From JABWCQ01 sp964530625 (GTDB lineage Bacteria > Electryoneota > RPQS01): 64,000 nucleotides of DNA. Shown in pieces: positions 59,990 through 64,000 of the stretch. Location: positions 67,616 to 131,615 of the forward strand of contig CAZHAK010000007.1 in NCBI GenBank assembly GCA_964530625.1. Direction: 5' to 3'. The notes under the pieces are model-generated. The model was not told the DNA's origin, made no database searches, and saw nothing but the letters and a program-made list of their open reading frames with translations. Made by a program: the position numbers and the translations under genes. How positions within the stretch are numbered: the stretch's first letter is position 1; each line of letters begins with the position of its first letter.

Positions 59990-62812
59990 ATGACGTCCCT
60001 ATTCAGAAAGATCTTTGATATCAGGCCGGGCGAAGGTGTGCGAGCTTCACTGATGTTTGCCTACATCTTCTTGATTATCGCGTCGCTCACGATTGTCAAG
60101 CCCGTGCGTATTTCTCTCTTTCTCTCTGAGTTCGGACCCGAGCAACTCCCCTATGGGTTTATGCTCGTTGCCGTCGTCTCACCAATTCTGGTCGGCTTGT
60201 ACACCAAGCTCGCAAGAGTCGTCAGATTAAATCGCCTGATTGCCGCGACCACAGTAGGATCCATTGCGTCGCTCTTGATGGTCTCGCTCTTGCTCTCTCT
60301 CGGTTTTCGCGAAGTATGGTTTATCTACGCGTTCTATGTATGGGTGGCCATCTTCGGCCTGTTGACGACGGCACAGTTCTGGCTGCTCGCAAGCTACGTC
60401 TTCAATGCGCGTGAAGCCAAGCGGCTGTTTAGCTTCATTGGTTCAGGAGCAATCGCTGGCGGAATCTTCGGCGGCTATCTGACATCTGTACTCGCTCCGC
60501 TTCTCAACACCCGCGGAATGCTGCATTTCTGTTACGTATTTCTGGCTGGCTGTCTGATAATACAATACTACATATGGAAAAACGGCGCGCGTGCGACCTA
60601 TCAAGAGAGACTGCGCAGGCAAGATCGGCAACGTGAGTTGCAACAGCAGAGCAGTCCGCTACGATTATTGCTGAAATCGCGGCTCGTTATCTTTTCCGCC
60701 GCGATAGTTGGAGTCAGTGTCGTCATCGGAACATTGGTCGATTTTCAATTCAGTGCCTTGGCTTCCGATCGTATTGATGATCCCGACGAGTTGACCGCGT
60801 TCTTCGGCTTCTGGCTGTCAAATGTCAGCGTTCTGTCCTTATTGATTCAGATCGTCGTGACCAATTACGCATTAAAGCGAGTCGGTGTGGCAGGTGCCTT
60901 GATGGTCCTACCAATAGTCGCGGCAGCTGGTGCAAGCGCTGTGATCTTCGCGCCGTTATTGTTGACCACAACGGCGCTGAAAGTCAGTGAAGGTGGTGTC
61001 AAGCAATCCATTCACAAGGCGGGAATCGAGTTGCTCGGTCTGCCCGTGCCCGCGCGATTGCGAAATCAAGTCAAAGCTCTTGTCGACGTCGCCGTGGACA
61101 ATCTGGCCACAGGCTTGACGGGTATCCTAATTCTCTTGTTGACCGTGCAGATCGGCTTGGATGCGCGCGGCATTAGTGTGGCAATTCTCGTATTCAGCGC
61201 AAGCCTGTTCTATCTCGTCGTGCGCGGCCGTCAAGATTACGTGGACGCATTCAGGCAGGCTATTGAGAAGCGCGCCATTCGGCAAGAAGATCTTTCCTAT
61301 GAGATTTTTGCCACCATGCGGGCTGATTACTTGATCAGATTATTGAGCAGCGGAAACGAGCGGCAAGTTGTTTTGGCGCTGGGGTATCTTGAAAATATGC
61401 GAGATCCCCGTCTGGCCGAACACTTATGCGCATTGGCCGAATCTACGTCCGATGACGTGTTGCGCAGAGTGTTTCGCGTGGGCAGATCGTTCCCTGAAAT
61501 AGATCTGTGTGAGCACGCGAAGCACCGGATCGCGTCGGGACAACATAATGTGCGTGTCGCGGCCATGCGCTATCTCATGAGCTGCTCGGAGAACAAAATT
61601 GCGATGATAAGAGAGTGGCTCAAAAGCGACGATGTAAGCATCAAGGCTGCGGCAATTGAAGCCGCGGCTCGCGAATGGGACTTCGACGGTGACTTCAGAA
61701 AATCGGTTGATGTGGCAGATCTGCTTGAACCGTTTGCGAGCGGTGAATCTCCGACGGATACGTCTTCATCAGAGATCGAGATGTCGCTCGCACGCGCAAT
61801 AGGAATTGCTCCGAGGCCGCAACTGTTTAGCGCGTTGAAAGAACTGCTACGCTCAAAGGACGCTACAATTCGCTCAACGGCCGCCCTAAGCGCGGGCCGC
61901 ACTCGTGACAAGCGTTTTCTCAATGATCTGATCGCACTCCTAGAGGAGAAGCACACACGTCGAAGCGCACGCGAAGCTCTTTCCGAGTACGGGGGGGATA
62001 TTGCTGAGGTTCTTATCCTGCGGTTCTCAGAGCCAAGTATGCCTTTTCGCGTTCGCTTCGAAATTCCGCGCGTTTTGTCCATGATCGGCACTCACGAAAG
62101 TCTAACAGCGCTTGCAGGGCAACTGAATCAACCCAATGTCTTATTGCGCTATGAAGTCATTCGCTCACTGAACAAAGTCCGGACACGCGATCCAAACCTG
62201 CGAATCAAATCGAAATACATTGACCCTGTAATTCTCGCGGAAGTTCGCCGCTACTATGAAATTCTGGCGGTGCTAAGTCAAATCAAGGAAGCCTCCGAAA
62301 GCGCAGGACATGGCCGCTCAGAGCTGGCGGCGACTCGAGCACGAAAGTTCCTCACTCGTGCACTCCAAGAAAGATTGTCTGCCAAGCTCGACAGAATTTT
62401 CCGTCTTTTGGGACTAAAGTATGTACCCAAAGATATGTATCATGCGTTTCTTGGAGTCACAAGCGGCTTACCCGACTTGCGCGCCAATGCCGTCGAATTG
62501 CTTGACTTGGTATTGGACCCCAAGTTAAAACCCGCCGTGCTGCCATTGGCAGAAATCTCTGAGGCGGAGAGGCAGGCTGAAATCGGTGCCAAACTTTTTC
62601 GCTTAAGTGTGACCTCGGAAATCGCTGGCCTGCAAGTGCTGATTGAAGGAGATGATGATTGGCTGAGAATCTGCGCTCTCTATGCCGGTGCGCATATTGG
62701 CACGGTATTCAATGAAGCGGACTTGACTAAACTCGAGTCGCATGAAAATTACGTTATTCGAGAAACTGTCGGACTGGTCCGGCGAAACAAATTGGCAATG
62801 GCTGAGTTATAG
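59990..62812 (+). CDS. NTT-like membrane protein fused to HEAT-like repeats
   Basis: This 940-residue protein has a transporter-like N-terminal half (about 1-430, eleven to twelve membrane segments; IIASLTIVKPVRISLFLSEF, RLFSFIGSGAIAGGIFGGYL) related to the preceding protein. The C-terminal half is soluble and helical (about 450-940), with pairs of helices spaced 30-40 residues apart (LLSSGNERQVVLALGYLENM, LLRSKDATIRSTAALSAGRT), as in HEAT repeats. The frame is open from 59840, but ATG at 59990 is chosen because it starts at the transporter fold and follows the previous stop by 19 bases. The HEAT half probably binds a partner on the cytoplasmic side. The next gene is a cyclic-nucleotide-binding protein, a possible partner. 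Confidence 0.78.
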   Translation: MTSLFRKIFDIRPGEGVRASLMFAYIFLIIASLTIVKPVRISLFLSEFGPEQLPYGFMLVAVVSPILVGLYTKLARVVRLNRLIAATTVGSIASLLMVSLLLSLGFREVWFIYAFYVWVAIFGLLTTAQFWLLASYVFNAREAKRLFSFIGSGAIAGGIFGGYLTSVLAPLLNTRGMLHFCYVFLAGCLIIQYYIWKNGARATYQERLRRQDRQRELQQQSSPLRLLLKSRLVIFSAAIVGVSVVIGTLVDFQFSALASDRIDDPDELTAFFGFWLSNVSVLSLLIQIVVTNYALKRVGVAGALMVLPIVAAAGASAVIFAPLLLTTTALKVSEGGVKQSIHKAGIELLGLPVPARLRNQVKALVDVAVDNLATGLTGILILLLTVQIGLDARGISVAILVFSASLFYLVVRGRQDYVDAFRQAIEKRAIRQEDLSYEIFATMRADYLIRLLSSGNERQVVLALGYLENMRDPRLAEHLCALAESTSDDVLRRVFRVGRSFPEIDLCEHAKHRIASGQHNVRVAAMRYLMSCSENKIAMIREWLKSDDVSIKAAAIEAAAREWDFDGDFRKSVDVADLLEPFASGESPTDTSSSEIEMSLARAIGIAPRPQLFSALKELLRSKDATIRSTAALSAGRTRDKRFLNDLIALLEEKHTRRSAREALSEYGGDIAEVLILRFSEPSMPFRVRFEIPRVLSMIGTHESLTALAGQLNQPNVLLRYEVIRSLNKVRTRDPNLRIKSKYIDPVILAEVRRYYEILAVLSQIKEASESAGHGRSELAATRARKFLTRALQERLSAKLDRIFRLLGLKYVPKDMYHAFLGVTSGLPDLRANAVELLDLVLDPKLKPAVLPLAEISEAERQAEIGAKLFRLSVTSEIAGLQVLIEGDDDWLRICALYAGAHIGTVFNEADLTKLESHENYVIRETVGLVRRNKLAMAEL

Positions 62813-62821
62813 AAGAGTACA

Positions 62822-63265
62822 ATGTTAACTACAGTCGAAAAAGTCGTCGTTCTCCAAGATATTGACGTGTTCGAACGGATTCCGCTCGAGGATCTGGCGT
62901 ACATCGCTTTGATCACCGAGGAGATTAGTGTCGAGCCGGGTGTCAAGTTGTATGCTGAAGGTGAAATCTCGGACTCCATGTACCTTGTTCTCGAAGGAAA
63001 AATTCGCCTGCATAGGCACGGCGCGGATGTCCTGTTTGCTGGACCCAGAGATGTCTTTGGAACGTGGGCGCTGTTCGACGAAGAAACAAGAGTCGTGACG
63101 GCGACCGTAGTCGAGGAGAGCCGGCTACTCAAAATTGGAAAGGAGAATTTCTTGGATCTCTTGACTGGACATACCAAGATAACAGAGGGAGTGTTGCAGG
63201 CGATGGCCTCGCGAATGCGCAGTCTGATGGGCAGAGCCGGCGGATCACTGAATAAAGAATACTAA
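62822..63265 (+). CDS. Cyclic-nucleotide-binding-domain protein, no output domain
   Basis: This 147-residue cytoplasmic protein is a single CAP_ED fold. It has LQDIDVFERIPLEDLAYIAL at the start, YAEGEISDSMYLVLEGKIRL in the beta roll, and VFGTWALFDEETRVVTATV at the phosphate-binding cassette. The usual FGE-x-ALL Glu that contacts the ribose is Thr here, while the Arg is kept, so the ligand may not be cAMP. There is no DNA-binding domain. It starts nine bases after the HEAT fusion and probably acts on it. Related proteins are sometimes fused directly to NTT-HEAT proteins. That it is a separate subunit here is inferred. Confidence 0.85.
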   Translation: MLTTVEKVVVLQDIDVFERIPLEDLAYIALITEEISVEPGVKLYAEGEISDSMYLVLEGKIRLHRHGADVLFAGPRDVFGTWALFDEETRVVTATVVEESRLLKIGKENFLDLLTGHTKITEGVLQAMASRMRSLMGRAGGSLNKEY

Positions 63266-63308
63266 TTGTATAAATTGAACGGAGTGGTTTTGAAAATTGG
63301 AGAAAGTT

Positions 63309-63794
63309 ATGTCTGAAGCGGCGGCAACGCAAACCATTGTGCTTGTGGATGACGAAGAATTGGTGCTGACAAGCATTCGATCGCTTATTGAACTCGAAAC
63401 TGATTATCGTTGCATTCCATTTACCTCGGCTTCTAAAGCGCTTGAATACATCACGGCGTCTGATGACGTCAGCCTTGTCGTGTCAGACTATCTCATGCCT
63501 GAAATGAATGGTATTCTGTTTCTTGCAAATGTCAGAAAAATCCGGCCTGAGATCCCCCGCATTCTATTGACTGGCTATGCTGACAAAGAAAACGCCATAA
63601 AAGCGATCAATGAAGTAGGCTTGTTTCAGTATATCGAGAAACCGTGGGACAACAACGATCTTTTGATGATCTTAAGGAACGGCCTCGAGAAGCAGCAACT
63701 GATGAAAAAATTGCAAGAAAAAATCGATCAAATCAACAAAGCCTACGGCGACTTAGATAATCTTCACCGCGAGATTGTCAGAACGTTCGTCTGA
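63309..63794 (+). CDS. Response regulator, receiver with short helical tail
   Basis: This 161-residue protein has a receiver domain (about 10-130). The acidic pocket is VDDEE, the phosphoacceptor is Asp60 in VSDYLMPEMNG, Thr is in LLTGYAD, and the conserved lysine is Lys111 in YIEKPWDN. The GLFQYIEKPWDN segment resembles receivers that precede HD-GYP domains. Here only a coiled-coil tail follows. The start is ATG at 63309 with GGAG six bases upstream, not the TTG at 63297. It is last in the operon and the natural partner for the kinase at 52222. Confidence 0.9.
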   Translation: MSEAAATQTIVLVDDEELVLTSIRSLIELETDYRCIPFTSASKALEYITASDDVSLVVSDYLMPEMNGILFLANVRKIRPEIPRILLTGYADKENAIKAINEVGLFQYIEKPWDNNDLLMILRNGLEKQQLMKKLQEKIDQINKAYGDLDNLHREIVRTFV

Positions 63795-63838
63795 TCCCAG
63801 ACTGTAAGCACGACAAAAGCCCTTGCGCGCCGTGCCAA

Positions 63839-63949
63839 GTGGTCTGCCCCCATTTCTGTACTTAGCTCGTGCCATTCCAGCCTCCTTCTTCCCTAATATA
63901 CCACTATACTCTAACTTTCAAAGTGGTATAGAAAATGGGGGCAGACCAC
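63839..63949. repeat. Nested inverted repeat, REP/RAYT-type mobile repeat
   Basis: GTGGTCTGCCCCCATTT (63839-63855) and its exact reverse complement (63933-63949) enclose an inner pair TATACCACT (63897-63905) and AGTGGTATA (63922-63930). Outer arms of this GGTCTG-CCCC type resemble the ends of REP-associated tyrosine transposase (Y1) elements. No transposase frame lies between the arms; the rest of an element could lie beyond the window. The repeat is seen. Its class is inferred. Confidence 0.6.
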
Positions 63950-64000
63950 AAGCGTCTGCGCTTCGGCTGCTTGCGCGGGACTTTCAGTCCGGCCTGGCGC

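Noticed and set aside
1..64000. tRNA, rRNA, CRISPR arrays and intact transposases
   Set aside because: None seen on reading; no cloverleaf with CCA-type ends, no direct repeat arrays, and no transposase motifs.

Overview
The window comes from a diderm (Gram-negative) bacterium. It encodes several outer-membrane beta-barrels, lipoproteins, many proteins with Sec signal peptides, and a cbb3 oxidase for microaerobic respiration. Two decayed C-terminal sorting-type domains (NPNPF-like and LYFY/TATKKM-like motifs), an outer-membrane beta-barrel with a carboxypeptidase-like N-terminal domain, and large secreted beta-helix and subtilase proteins with Ig/FN3-like C-termini suggest a lineage of the Fibrobacterota-Chlorobiota-Bacteroidota (FCB) group or a neighbouring candidate phylum. 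That placement is inference. No rRNA, tRNA, CRISPR array, integrase or intact transposase was seen.

Layout. 1-4353 (minus): the start of a secreted protein cut by the window edge, a 3-mercaptopyruvate-type sulfurtransferase, and a large secreted beta-helix protein whose stop codon overlaps the sulfurtransferase start. 4763-9939 (plus): a promoter, two small secreted helical proteins and a 1395-residue subtilase with an unusual Glu at the catalytic Asp position. 10071-15286 (plus): a hybrid histidine kinase with about eight PAS domains, and a CheY-like regulator. 15287-16176: a gene-poor stretch holding two decayed sorting-domain fragments. 16177-18696 (plus): a second, canonical subtilase. 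18783-21515 (minus): a DUF2961/GH172-type protein. 21695-24153 (plus): a sulfur operon with a two-part YeeE/YedE transporter and a persulfide-dioxygenase-like/rhodanese fusion. 24237-32459 (minus): a complete cbb3 oxidase operon, transcribed ccoI-ccoS-ccoNO-ccoQ-ccoP-ccoG-fixH-TauE/SafE-like. 32798-36517 (minus): a second large beta-helix protein. 36769-38019 (minus): a flippase. 38135-40531 (plus): an outer-membrane beta-barrel receptor-like protein. 40689-46857: a locus resembling a divergent chaperone-usher pathway, with three small related secreted subunits, a chaperone-like protein and a large barrel-like protein with two SPOR domains. 46930-50704 (minus): porin, small phosphate-binding-like protein and sensor kinase. 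50829-51752 (minus): a PAP2 phosphatase.

52222-63794 (plus) is the most unusual part. It is an eight-gene, tightly packed operon: a 7TM-type histidine kinase, an Omp85-like barrel, a lipoprotein carrying the sequence signatures of a protein kinase, a metallophosphoesterase lipoprotein, two nucleotide-transporter-like membrane proteins (the second fused to a HEAT-like domain), a cyclic-nucleotide-binding-domain protein and a response regulator. I propose, as inference, that it is an envelope phosphorylation system in which a transporter supplies nucleotide to the periplasm, the lipoprotein kinase uses it, and the phosphatase opposes it, under two-component and second-messenger control. The window ends in a nested inverted repeat that looks like a REP/RAYT-type mobile repeat.
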